A stretch of 22,698 nucleotides of DNA from Poseidonibacter ostreae (GTDB lineage Bacteria; Campylobacterota; Campylobacteria; Campylobacterales; Arcobacteraceae), in contig NZ_WFKI01000038.1 in assembly GCF_009208055.1 (NCBI RefSeq), positions 1 through 22,698 of the forward strand, given 5' to 3'. The notes beneath the pieces were generated by a model that saw nothing but the letters and a program-made list of their open reading frames with translations, made no database searches and was not told where the DNA came from. The first letter of the stretch is position 1; the number at the start of each line of letters is the position of its first letter. Position numbers and translations under genes: made by a program. This document shows positions 15,656 through 22,698 of this stretch, one piece after another.

Positions 15656-15661
15656 TATAAT
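15656..15661 (+). promoter_or_regulatory. -10 box of tlyA placed for a leaderless transcript
   Basis: A perfect TATAAT is followed by exactly six bases (GCCAAA) and then the tlyA ATG at 15668. With the usual spacing, transcription would begin at the A of the start codon. No Shine-Dalgarno sequence precedes the ATG. Confidence 0.55.
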
Positions 15662-15667
15662 GCCAAA

Positions 15668-16387
15668 ATGAGATTAGACCAATATTTAACAATACATTAT
15701 GATATACAAAGTAGAAATAAAGCCGCTGAATTAATTAAAGCAGGCAAAATACAAATTGATGGAAAAATAGTAAAAAAAAGCTCTTTTGATATTAATGAAA
15801 CATCAGAAATAAAAATACTTGAAGATGACTTTTTTGTAAGCCGTGCGGCATATAAGTTAAAATATTTTTTAGAAGAGTTAAGTGAAGTTCAAAAGTTATC
15901 AATATTAGATAAAAATACTTTAGATATTGGAAGTAGTACAGGTGGATTTACACAAATATTACTACTTAATAATGCAAAAAAAGTAACTTGTGTTGATGTA
16001 GGTTCAAATCAACTACATGAAAAGATAAAAAATGAAGATAAAATCTCTTTTTTTGAAAACACAGATATTAGAGATTTCGTTTCAGATGAAATATTTGATG
16101 TGGTTACTTGCGATGTATCTTTTATATCAATTTTATATATTATTGAAGATATAAATAGATTATCTTCAAAAGATATTATTATTCTTTTTAAACCCCAATT
16201 TGAAGTTGGAACAAATGTAAAAAGAGATAAAAAAGGTGTAGTTAAAGACAAAAAAGCAATAGGTAAAGCTAAAGAAAAATTTATTGCATATACAGAGCAA
16301 TTAAATTGGAAATTAAAATACTCTTCAATGAGTAAATTACAAGGAAAAGATGGAAATGAAGAAGAACTTTTCTACTTTAGTAAATAA
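15668..16387 (+). CDS. tlyA: TlyA-family rRNA 2'-O-methyltransferase
   Basis: TlyA methylates the ribose of C1920 in 23S rRNA (and in the longer type also C1409 in 16S rRNA), which affects capreomycin sensitivity. At 239 residues this is short, in keeping with the type I enzyme that acts only on 23S rRNA; that is inference. Residues 1-60 form an S4 RNA-binding domain (MRLDQYLTI, AAELIKAGKIQIDG). Then come SRAAYKL with K63, the SAM loop LDIGSSTGGFTQ (85-96), CDVSFIS with D149, and LFKPQFEVG with K175, matching the FtsJ-type catalytic lysine and aspartate positions. ribF overlaps its 3' end by up to 38 bases. The order tlyA-ribF-cmoA also occurs in Campylobacter, as I recall. Confidence 0.94.
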   Translation: MRLDQYLTIHYDIQSRNKAAELIKAGKIQIDGKIVKKSSFDINETSEIKILEDDFFVSRAAYKLKYFLEELSEVQKLSILDKNTLDIGSSTGGFTQILLLNNAKKVTCVDVGSNQLHEKIKNEDKISFFENTDIRDFVSDEIFDVVTCDVSFISILYIIEDINRLSSKDIIILFKPQFEVGTNVKRDKKGVVKDKKAIGKAKEKFIAYTEQLNWKLKYSSMSKLQGKDGNEEELFYFSK

Positions 16388-17201
16388 AAATACAATAACA
16401 TCTTTAGCAATTGGTGGTTTTGATGGAATGCACTCAGCTCATCAAGAATTGTTTAAACAGTTAGATAGTAATGGCGCGATTTTATCTATTGAATCTGGAT
16501 ATGCGACATTAACACCAAAAAAATATAGACAAGAGTATTCAAAATATCCAATTTATTATTATGTTCTAGATGAGATAAAACATCTTGCAGGCAATAAGTT
16601 TATTGAACTTTTAAAAAAAGAGTATCCAAAACTTAAAAAAATTGTAGTAGGTTTTGATTTTTGCTTTGGTAAAAATAGAGGCTATTGTATTCAAGAGTTA
16701 AAAGATATATTTGAAGGTAATGTAATAGTAATTGAAGAGTATAAAATCGATAATATTCCAGTTCACTCAAGAACAATAAGAGAATATATTTCAAATGGCG
16801 ATTTAAAAACTGCTAATAAACTTTTAAATAAAGAGTATAAAATATATGGAACTCAGATAAAAGGTCAAGGTTTAGGTGCAAAAAGTTTTGTTCCTACTAT
16901 AAACTTAAATGTAGAAGATTTTTTATTGCCACAAGCAGGTGTTTATATTAGTAAAACTATATTAAATGATATAGAATACAACTCTATAACATTTTTAGGA
17001 CATAGAGTTACAACTGATGGTTCTTATGCAATTGAAACACATATTTTTGATGAAAATATAATTAATGATGATTATGAAATACAAATAAAATTTTTCAAAA
17101 AGTTAAGAGATAATAAAAAATTTGATTCTTTCGAAGAGTTAAAAGAGCAAATTTTATTTGATATAAAAGAAGCAAAAGAGTATTTCATAAATAAAAAATA
17201 A
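16350..17201 (+). CDS. ribF: Bifunctional riboflavin kinase/FAD synthetase
   Basis: Converts riboflavin to FMN and FMN to FAD. The N-terminal adenylyltransferase domain (about 15-150) has IGGFDGMHSAHQ, where H28 and H31 match the HxGH nucleotide-transfer motif although its glycine is alanine (A30). KIVVGFDFCFGKNRG and VHSRTIREYI are also typical. The C-terminal kinase domain (about 155-283) has GQGLGAKSFVPTINL, with the PTxN magnesium/ATP motif, and AIETHIFDEN with the likely catalytic glutamate. Length 283 is slightly below the usual 300-315. The start lies inside tlyA: ATG at 16350 has AAGGA four bases upstream, and a second ATG at 16356 is an alternative. It completes the riboflavin-to-FAD path with ribH elsewhere in the window. 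Confidence 0.92.
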   Translation: MEMKKNFSTLVNKNTITSLAIGGFDGMHSAHQELFKQLDSNGAILSIESGYATLTPKKYRQEYSKYPIYYYVLDEIKHLAGNKFIELLKKEYPKLKKIVVGFDFCFGKNRGYCIQELKDIFEGNVIVIEEYKIDNIPVHSRTIREYISNGDLKTANKLLNKEYKIYGTQIKGQGLGAKSFVPTINLNVEDFLLPQAGVYISKTILNDIEYNSITFLGHRVTTDGSYAIETHIFDENIINDDYEIQIKFFKKLRDNKKFDSFEELKEQILFDIKEAKEYFINKK

Positions 17202-17207
17202 AACTAT

Positions 17208-17229
17208 AAATACTTATTAATAAGCATTT
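17208..17229. repeat. Near-perfect 22-bp palindrome upstream of cmoA
   Basis: The two 11-base halves, centred between 17218 and 17219, are complementary except for one position (A-C opposition at 17212/17225). It begins seven bases after the ribF stop and ends four bases before the cmoA -10 box, so it would cover about -37 to -16 of that promoter. No T run follows, which argues against an intrinsic terminator. It may be an operator or chance in AT-rich DNA. Confidence 0.4.
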
Positions 17230-17232
17230 AGA

Positions 17233-17238
17233 TAAAAT
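17233..17238 (+). promoter_or_regulatory. -10 box of cmoA placed for a leaderless transcript
   Basis: TAAAAT in the context TTTAGATAAAATAA, followed by six bases and then the cmoA ATG at 17245. The spacing is the same as at tlyA, and again no Shine-Dalgarno sequence is present. Confidence 0.45.
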
Positions 17239-17244
17239 AATACT

Positions 17245-17952
17245 ATGGTAGATAAAGTATTTGAAAAATCAATAATAAAACAGTTCGAATTCGATGAAGA
17301 AGTAGCTTCAGTATTTGATGATATGTTAAATAGATCAGTTCCTTTTTACAAAGAGATGCAAAGATTATCAATAAATTTTGCATGTAATTTTTTAGATGAA
17401 AATGACAAAGTTTATGACTTAGGTTGTTCAACAGCTTCAACTTTAATAGAGTTAAGTAAACACTGTGAACATAACTTAGAACTAATTGGTATTGATAACT
17501 CTACTGCTATGTTAAATAGAGCAGCTAAAAAAGCTAAGGCTTTTGGTGTAGATATAGAGTTGATTAACAAAGATTTACATGATGTAAACTATTGTGATGC
17601 TAAACTAATTCTCTCAAATTATACATTACAATTTATAAGACCACTTCAAAGAGAAAAATTAGTTAAAAAAGTTTTTGATTCCTTAAAAGATGAAGGAATA
17701 TTTATTTTTAGTGAAAAAGTAATATCTTCAAACTCAAAATTAAACAAACAAAGTATAGATGAATATTACGAATTTAAAAAAACACAAGGTTACTCTGAGT
17801 TTGAAATATCTCAAAAAAGAGAAGCATTAGAAAATGTTTTAATACCATATACAGAAGAAGAAAATAAAAAAATGATATTAGATGCAGGATTCTCACATTG
17901 CGAGACAATTTTTAAATGGGTAAATTTTGCAACATTTATTGCAATAAAATAG
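17245..17952 (+). CDS. cmoA: Carboxy-S-adenosyl-L-methionine synthase CmoA
   Basis: Makes carboxy-SAM from SAM and prephenate; CmoB then uses it to form 5-carboxymethoxyuridine at the wobble position of tRNAs. The 235-residue protein follows CmoA closely: DEEVASVFDDMLNRSVPFYKEMQR (17-40), the SAM loop VYDLGCSTAS (56-65), IGIDNSTAMLNRA, LSNYTLQFIRP and EKLVKKVFDSLKDEGIFIFSEKV. CmoB is not in the window. It lies 43 bases after ribF with a probable promoter of its own. The peroxiredoxin gene follows after 21 bases. Confidence 0.93.
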   Translation: MVDKVFEKSIIKQFEFDEEVASVFDDMLNRSVPFYKEMQRLSINFACNFLDENDKVYDLGCSTASTLIELSKHCEHNLELIGIDNSTAMLNRAAKKAKAFGVDIELINKDLHDVNYCDAKLILSNYTLQFIRPLQREKLVKKVFDSLKDEGIFIFSEKVISSNSKLNKQSIDEYYEFKKTQGYSEFEISQKREALENVLIPYTEEENKKMILDAGFSHCETIFKWVNFATFIAIK

Positions 17953-17973
17953 AAAGTAAAAGGATTTAATTAT

Positions 17974-18480
17974 ATGTTAGAAATAGGAAATAAAGCACCA
18001 GATTTTTGTGCACCAAATCAAGATGATGTAGAGATTTGTTCAAGAGATTTAGATGGAAAATGGATAGTATTATATTTTTATCCAAAAGATTTAACACCAG
18101 GGTGTACTACTCAAGCTTGTGATTTTACAACATCACATTTAGAATTTGATGATTTAGATGCGGTTATTTTAGGTGTATCTCCTGATGACACTGCTAAACA
18201 TAGAAAATTTATTGAAAAACATGATTTATCTATAACATTACTTGCAGATGAAGATAAAAAAATTTGTGAAGATTATGGAGTATGGCAACTTAAAAAATTC
18301 ATGGGTAAAGAATATATGGGAGTAGTTAGAAGTACTTTTATTATCTCACCTGATGGAAAAATTGCTGCTGTTTGGGAAAAAGTAAGTGTAAGAAAGAAAA
18401 AGACTGTAAAAGGTGAAAAAATAGAAATTTTACATGTTAATGAAGTTAAAGAAAAACTTCAAGAATTACAATCAAATTAA
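17974..18480 (+). CDS. bcp: Bcp/PrxQ-type peroxiredoxin
   Basis: Thioredoxin-dependent thiol peroxidase that reduces hydrogen peroxide and organic peroxides. The 168-residue protein has the thioredoxin-fold core with YFYPKDLTPGCTTQACDF. C44 is the peroxidatic cysteine in TPGCT, and C49 five residues later is the resolving cysteine, the arrangement of atypical two-cysteine Bcp/PrxQ enzymes. GVSPDDTAKHRKF, LLADEDKKICEDYGV and RSTFIISPDGKI are further family stretches. AAGGA stands ahead of the ATG, and the next gene follows after 11 bases, so it is inside the operon that starts at cmoA or earlier. Confidence 0.94.
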   Translation: MLEIGNKAPDFCAPNQDDVEICSRDLDGKWIVLYFYPKDLTPGCTTQACDFTTSHLEFDDLDAVILGVSPDDTAKHRKFIEKHDLSITLLADEDKKICEDYGVWQLKKFMGKEYMGVVRSTFIISPDGKIAAVWEKVSVRKKKTVKGEKIEILHVNEVKEKLQELQSN

Positions 18481-18491
18481 GGACTTATAAA

Positions 18492-19478
18492 ATGAATAAA
18501 CTTTTACTAATTGCAGTAACAACATTATTATCAATGACAATTGCAAATGCAAAAACTACAGTTTGTTATAAAAAAGATTGGAGTTCTCCATCTACAATTG
18601 AAACTACAGCTTTAGATGGTGGAGCTTGTGAGGGTAAATATTCTATAGAACAAATGAAAGAGATGGGCTGGAATGTTTTAGATATTCAAGTAAACTCAGA
18701 GCAAAATAGTCTAAGCTATCAGTATTTACTTACAAATGATAAAGTAATAAGTGAAGATACTGCAAAAAAGACTCAAGTAGAAGAAAATATTAGTTCAGAA
18801 AAAAGATTATCATATAAAGCTATTGGTGTAAAAGTAACTGATGTAAAAGATAATAAAACGACAATAGATGTTGGTAATTTAATTATTGGTCAAAGTGGAG
18901 TTGTTATTCATATTTATGATAATGATAAAAGATTAATTGTTGCAAATGCAGAAGTTATAGAATCAAATAAAACTACATCTGTTATTAAGTTTTCAAAGTT
19001 TAACGACTTAATGCAAGATGCAATTCCAACATCAAATAGAAATGTAGAAAAAAATGATATTTTAGTTTTAAACTATTTATATACGGCATCTCTTTTAATT
19101 GCTCCTAATTTAGATACATTTCAAACTATTAGATCAAACTTTAAATATAACAACTTTTTACACTCAGATATATTTGCAACAAAACTTAAACAAGATAATA
19201 TGCCTTATTTAACGAAAAAATATATTCAAAAGTATGCTATTTCACAAAATATAGGAACTATTTTTATAGTAGCTGATCAAAATATTTATGTATTAGATAC
19301 AAAAACTTTAAAAATACTAACAAGTTATAAAGTACCATATGATAAAAATAAAACTGAAATGCCATTTTATACAAGAGTTACAGATATAGAAACATCTAAC
19401 TTAGATATAGAACTATTTTCAGATAAACAAAACTTAACATATGATCAATATTATAAAAAAATATTAGGATTAAAATAA
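18492..19478 (+). CDS. Exported protein with PgbA/PgbB N-terminal-like domain
   Basis: A 328-residue protein with a signal peptide (about 1-20, cut ANA/KT), so periplasmic or surface located. Residues from about 108 on resemble the N-terminal domain of Helicobacter pylori plasminogen-binding proteins PgbA and PgbB: IGVKVTDV, IIGQSGVVIHIYDNDKRLIVANAEVI, a PTSNRNVEKNDILVLNYLY stretch and SLLIAPNLDTFQTI. The lysine-rich C-terminal part that binds plasminogen in H. pylori is not evident, so plasminogen binding should not be assumed. C25 and C46 after the signal peptide could form a disulfide. AAGGA lies ahead of the ATG. Its stop overlaps the glcD start by one base (TAATG), which suggests coupling. 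Confidence 0.8.
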   Translation: MNKLLLIAVTTLLSMTIANAKTTVCYKKDWSSPSTIETTALDGGACEGKYSIEQMKEMGWNVLDIQVNSEQNSLSYQYLLTNDKVISEDTAKKTQVEENISSEKRLSYKAIGVKVTDVKDNKTTIDVGNLIIGQSGVVIHIYDNDKRLIVANAEVIESNKTTSVIKFSKFNDLMQDAIPTSNRNVEKNDILVLNYLYTASLLIAPNLDTFQTIRSNFKYNNFLHSDIFATKLKQDNMPYLTKKYIQKYAISQNIGTIFIVADQNIYVLDTKTLKILTSYKVPYDKNKTEMPFYTRVTDIETSNLDIELFSDKQNLTYDQYYKKILGLK

Positions 19479-20863
19479 TGATAGAACAAAAACATTTAGA
19501 TTTCATAACAACTATTGTTGGAGATGAAAATGTAAAAAGTGATAAAGCTCACCTAATTGCATATTGTTATGATGCAACAAAATCAAGATTTGAACCTGAT
19601 GCTGTTGTTTTTCCAAGAAATGAACAAGAGATTTCAGAAATTTTAAAATACTGTAATGAACATGAAATTGTAATCGTTCCAAGAGGAGCAGGTTCTGGAT
19701 TTACAGGAGGAGCACTTCCTGCAAATGGAGGGATTACGCTATCTTTAGAAAGACATATGGATAAACTTCTTGAAATTGATATGGAAAATATGGTTGGTGT
19801 TGTTCAACCAGGTCTTATAAATATGGACTTTCAAAAAGCTGTTGAAGCCGTTGGGTTATTTTATCCACCAGATCCAGCAAGTGAAAACTACTCTACATTA
19901 GGAGGAAATGTTTCTGAAAATGCTGGTGGTATGAGAGCTGCTAAATATGGTATTACAAAAGATTATGTAATGGCATTAAGAGCTGTTTTACCAAATGGTG
20001 AAATAATTAAAGCTGGTAAAAAAACTATTAAAGATGTAGCAGGTTACAATACAGCTGGAATTTTAATAGCAAGTGAGGGAACATTAGCAATAATTACAGA
20101 AATTACTCTAAAACTAATCCCAAAACCAAGACATAAAAAAACATATATGGGGATTTTTCCAAGTGTTGAAAATGCAATGAATGCAGTATTTAAATCGCTT
20201 GCAAAAGGTGCAAATCCAGTTGCAATGGAATTTTTAGATGCTCTTGTAATTAAAGCTTTAAGAGATAAATTAAATGTAGATCTTCCTGAGAGTGCAGGTG
20301 CAATTTTAATTGGTGATGTTGATGGAAACTTAGAAGATGAAGTAACATTCCAATTAAATACACTTAAAGAATCATTTGAAGAAAACGGTTCAAGTGATTT
20401 TATAATTGCACAAAATGAGGAAGAAGGAAATAAACTTTGGTTTGCAAGAAGAAATGCATCACCAGCAGTTACAATATATGGAACTAAAAAATTAAATGAA
20501 GATATTTCAGTTCCAAGATCTAAACTTCCAGAAGCACTAGCTTCTATTTATGCAATTGGTGAAAAGTATGGATTCCAAGTTCCTTGTTTTGGTCATGCAG
20601 GAGATGGAAATATTCACGTTAACGTAATGGTTAAAGATAAGAATAATGAAAAAGAGATGGCAGATGGTCATAAAGCAATTGAAGAAATATTCCAACTAGT
20701 TGTTGATATGGGTGGAACTTTAAGTGGTGAGCATGGAATTGGAACATCAAAAGCTCCTTTTATGTCAATTGCTTTTAATGAAGCAGAAATGGAACTATTT
20801 AGAAGTATTAAAAAAGCTTTTGATCCAAAGAATATTTTAAACCCAAATAAAATGGGATTATAA
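19478..20863 (+). CDS. glcD: FAD-linked 2-hydroxyacid oxidase (GlcD type)
   Basis: Oxidises glycolate, D-lactate or a similar 2-hydroxyacid; sequence alone does not separate these. The 461-residue protein has a PCMH-type FAD domain with VPRGAGSGFTGGALP (67-81), PPDPASENYSTLGGNVSENAGG and KTIKDVAGYNTAGI. A C-terminal oxidase domain follows with HAGDGNIHVNV and GTLSGEHGIGTSKAPFM, then NPNKMG at the very end. No glcE or glcF follows, so if it is glycolate oxidase the other subunits lie elsewhere. The ATG is coupled to the preceding gene through TAATG. The YihY-family gene begins seven bases after its stop. Confidence 0.9.
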   Translation: MIEQKHLDFITTIVGDENVKSDKAHLIAYCYDATKSRFEPDAVVFPRNEQEISEILKYCNEHEIVIVPRGAGSGFTGGALPANGGITLSLERHMDKLLEIDMENMVGVVQPGLINMDFQKAVEAVGLFYPPDPASENYSTLGGNVSENAGGMRAAKYGITKDYVMALRAVLPNGEIIKAGKKTIKDVAGYNTAGILIASEGTLAIITEITLKLIPKPRHKKTYMGIFPSVENAMNAVFKSLAKGANPVAMEFLDALVIKALRDKLNVDLPESAGAILIGDVDGNLEDEVTFQLNTLKESFEENGSSDFIIAQNEEEGNKLWFARRNASPAVTIYGTKKLNEDISVPRSKLPEALASIYAIGEKYGFQVPCFGHAGDGNIHVNVMVKDKNNEKEMADGHKAIEEIFQLVVDMGGTLSGEHGIGTSKAPFMSIAFNEAEMELFRSIKKAFDPKNILNPNKMGL

Positions 20864-20870
20864 TGAAATT

Positions 20871-21668
20871 ATGAATGAAAATAATAGTGAAAAAAGCTTA
20901 TTAAAAAAAACTCTAAATCTTTTAGACTCTTTTTTTAATGATGATACTACATATTATGCAGCATCATTAAGCTTTTTTACTATATTTTCAATTCTTCCAA
21001 TTATTGCTCTTCTTATTGCAATAATCTCAAACTTTCAAGAGTTTGACAGCTATTTAGAAATATTTACATCTTACATCTTTGATATTATTAATCCAACACA
21101 CTCAGAAGATATAATAACCTCACTAAAGAACTATATATCAAACTCAAACCAACTAGGTACACTTGGAATTGTTTATATGCTTTTTGTATTTATTATGTTT
21201 TTTAAAGATTATGAATATATTGTAAATAAAATACATAAAACTAAAAGAAAATCTATACATATTTCATTTATTTTTTATTCAGTATTTTTAGTTTTAATTC
21301 CTATAATATTTATAGCACTTAATATTATAATGTCATTTTATAAAAACACAATATTTGATACTTTTATATCATATGTCTTTTCATGGTTAATCTTCTACTC
21401 TTTATTTAAATTAAGTGTAAATAGAAAAATTGATAATAAAGCTGCCTTAATATCATCATTAGTAACATTAGTAAGCCTATCTCTTACAAAAAACTTATTT
21501 ATATATTATGTAATTTATAATAAAACATATACAACTATCTATGGCTCCCTTGCGACATTATTATTTACATTTTTCTGGATTTATATATCATGGATAATTT
21601 ATTTATATGGAATTAAAATGTGTCATAAGTTAAATTTAAAGGCATTACTCAATCAAAAAGTAGGTTAA
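20871..21668 (+). CDS. YihY/BrkB-family inner-membrane protein
   Basis: A 265-residue protein with about six membrane helices. The family signature near the N terminus is DDTTYYAASLSFFTIFSILP (24-43), and the C-terminal helices include YGSLATLLFTFFWIYISWII, close to the usual YihY pattern. It was once mis-annotated as ribonuclease BN. The function of the family is unknown, with export roles proposed. The start has no clear ribosome site: GGGA lies 15 bases away, and translation may depend on coupling to glcD seven bases upstream. Confidence 0.87.
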   Translation: MNENNSEKSLLKKTLNLLDSFFNDDTTYYAASLSFFTIFSILPIIALLIAIISNFQEFDSYLEIFTSYIFDIINPTHSEDIITSLKNYISNSNQLGTLGIVYMLFVFIMFFKDYEYIVNKIHKTKRKSIHISFIFYSVFLVLIPIIFIALNIIMSFYKNTIFDTFISYVFSWLIFYSLFKLSVNRKIDNKAALISSLVTLVSLSLTKNLFIYYVIYNKTYTTIYGSLATLLFTFFWIYISWIIYLYGIKMCHKLNLKALLNQKVG

Positions 21669-21684
21669 TTAATTAATAATAATG

Positions 21685-21690
21685 TACAAT
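21685..21690 (+). promoter_or_regulatory. Possible -10 box immediately before the last gene
   Basis: TACAAT, preceded directly by TG and followed by five bases and the ATG at 21696. No Shine-Dalgarno site is visible. The layout is like tlyA and cmoA but one base shorter, and the match to consensus is weaker. Confidence 0.3.
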
Positions 21691-21695
21691 TAATT

Positions 21696-22637
21696 ATGAA
21701 AAAATTATTATTACCCCTAATCCTTATAAACAGTATAAATGCTTTTGCTCAAGAAGAACCATCTTTTTTAGAAACATTTATTTCCGATACAAATGATCAT
21801 AGAAAAAGTATTCATAATTATATAGTAAGTATGTCTAATAGCTTAGATAATTATATAGATGATACTGATCCAATCGATATGAAAGAGTACTCATCTGCCT
21901 ATGGGTTAATAGAACTATCTGCCTTTCAAAATCAACATGAGAGTATTAATTTTGATCAAAAAGTTAAAATTAAATTAAAACTGCCAAAACTAAAAGATAA
22001 ATTCAGATTAGTTTTTGAAAGTGATGAAGTAGATGAAAATAAAAATTATATAGAAAAAAGAACTTCTAATAAAAATGATGATTTTAATTTAGGACTTACT
22101 TATGAAACTTTGAAAAAAGATATAGAACTAAAAACAAAAGTTGGAATAAAATTAAGATCAAAATTAGATCCATTTTTAAAGTTAAGTGCTAAAAAAACAT
22201 GGGAAGATGTAAAAGGCTTTGATTTTATTATAGGTCAAGATGTAAAGCAATCAGTAATTAAAAAACTAGAAACAACTTCTTATTATGAAATACGTAAAAG
22301 ATTTAATGATTATTACTCTCTTCATCAATATACAGAATATTATTGGCATTCAAGCGAAAGAAGAGATAGTCAAGTATTACCATCAATACATTTAAAACAA
22401 ATATTAGATGCTAAGAACCACTTAACATACAGTTTTAACACTGATATTGATAATATTGATACAAACCTTAGAATAAAAAGACATAGTGCTCAGATAAAAT
22501 ATAGACACTTTATAAAAAAATGGATGTATGTAGATATGATTCCAGAAAACTATTATAGTTATGATAATAATTTTAAACCAAGATATGCAATGAGATTCAA
22601 CTTTGGAATATATTTTAATAAGAGTTCATATAAATAA
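21696..22637 (+). CDS. Exported protein of unknown function, possible outer-membrane beta-barrel
   Basis: I do not recognise this gene. The 313-residue product has a clear signal peptide (MKKLLLPLILINSINAFA, cut before Q19), so it leaves the cytoplasm. After about residue 85, alternating hydrophobic and polar or charged stretches recur (KVKIKLKLPKL, FNLGLTYETL, IELKTKVGIKL, SAQIKYRHFI, YAMRFNFGIYF), as in beta-strands of an outer-membrane barrel. Aromatic residues cluster in YYEIRKRFNDYYSLHQYTEYYW. The protein does not end in the classic terminal phenylalanine: six residues follow GIYF. No cysteine is present. It follows the YihY-family gene by 27 bases without a ribosome site. Confidence 0.7.
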   Translation: MKKLLLPLILINSINAFAQEEPSFLETFISDTNDHRKSIHNYIVSMSNSLDNYIDDTDPIDMKEYSSAYGLIELSAFQNQHESINFDQKVKIKLKLPKLKDKFRLVFESDEVDENKNYIEKRTSNKNDDFNLGLTYETLKKDIELKTKVGIKLRSKLDPFLKLSAKKTWEDVKGFDFIIGQDVKQSVIKKLETTSYYEIRKRFNDYYSLHQYTEYYWHSSERRDSQVLPSIHLKQILDAKNHLTYSFNTDIDNIDTNLRIKRHSAQIKYRHFIKKWMYVDMIPENYYSYDNNFKPRYAMRFNFGIYFNKSSYK

Positions 22638-22643
22638 AGAGCT

Positions 22644-22692
22644 AAAAAAAAAGCTTAGCTTGAACAACTGAGAGTTGAAAAAGCTAAGCTTT
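22644..22692 (-). terminator. Hairpin with T run, terminator for a minus-strand gene beyond the window
   Basis: AAAGCTTAGCTT (22650-22661) and AAGCTAAGCTTT (22681-22692) are a perfect 12-bp inverted repeat. Inside it CAACT/AGTTG (22665-22669, 22673-22677) forms an apical stem with a GAG loop. On the minus strand the 3' arm runs straight into a further run of T (six A at 22644-22649), the classic intrinsic terminator layout. On the plus strand only three T end the stem, so it is a weaker terminator for the last gene. Confidence 0.75.
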
Positions 22693-22698
22693 GTGAAT

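Overview
The window looks like ordinary chromosomal housekeeping DNA from a member of the Campylobacterota, most probably the Arcobacter group. This is inferred from the very low GC content, gene content typical of that phylum (ribH-nusB-pyrF beside kdsA, tlyA-ribF-cmoA, a PgbA-N-type protein) and the protein sequences. No mobile element, CRISPR array, phage gene or rRNA is visible.

Layout. (1) Bases 95-914 hold an eight-gene tRNA array, all on the minus strand, read in the order Ser(GCT), Ile(CAT), Gly(TCC), Gly(TCC), fMet(CAT), Met(CAT), Thr(TGT), Gln(TTG). All encode CCA, and a likely promoter lies just right of the array. (2) 1061-2527 is a membrane-bound diguanylate cyclase. (3) Two minus-strand units follow, read leftward. 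The first runs EamA/DMT transporter, FMN-binding glutamate synthase-like protein, small membrane protein, two-RCK potassium channel, kdsA; its genes are packed with ATGA overlaps or gaps of 11-13 bp and end at a hairpin at 4218-4238. The second runs ribH, nusB, pyrF, with its own -10 box. (4) Divergent from the first unit is murA, closed by a strong terminator. A two-gene unit follows: a DUF5644-like protein and a membrane-anchored degenerate HNH protein. (5) Two minus-strand genes come next: a YigZ/IMPACT protein and a lone GspD-type secretin. (6) From 15668 to the end everything reads rightward: tlyA, ribF, cmoA, a Bcp-type peroxiredoxin, a PgbA-N-like exported protein, glcD, a YihY-family membrane protein and an unrecognised exported protein. 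The window closes with a hairpin that looks like the terminator of a minus-strand gene beyond the right edge.

How it fits together. Most genes are core metabolism or RNA modification: riboflavin and flavin cofactors (ribH, ribF), pyrimidine (pyrF), Kdo and peptidoglycan (kdsA, murA), and rRNA and tRNA modification (tlyA, cmoA). I found no clearly new defence or mobile system. The items most worth a second look are the potassium channel/glutamate synthase-like operon, the HNH protein that lacks the usual histidines, the isolated secretin, and -10 boxes placed so that tlyA and cmoA (perhaps also the last gene) would be transcribed without a 5' leader.
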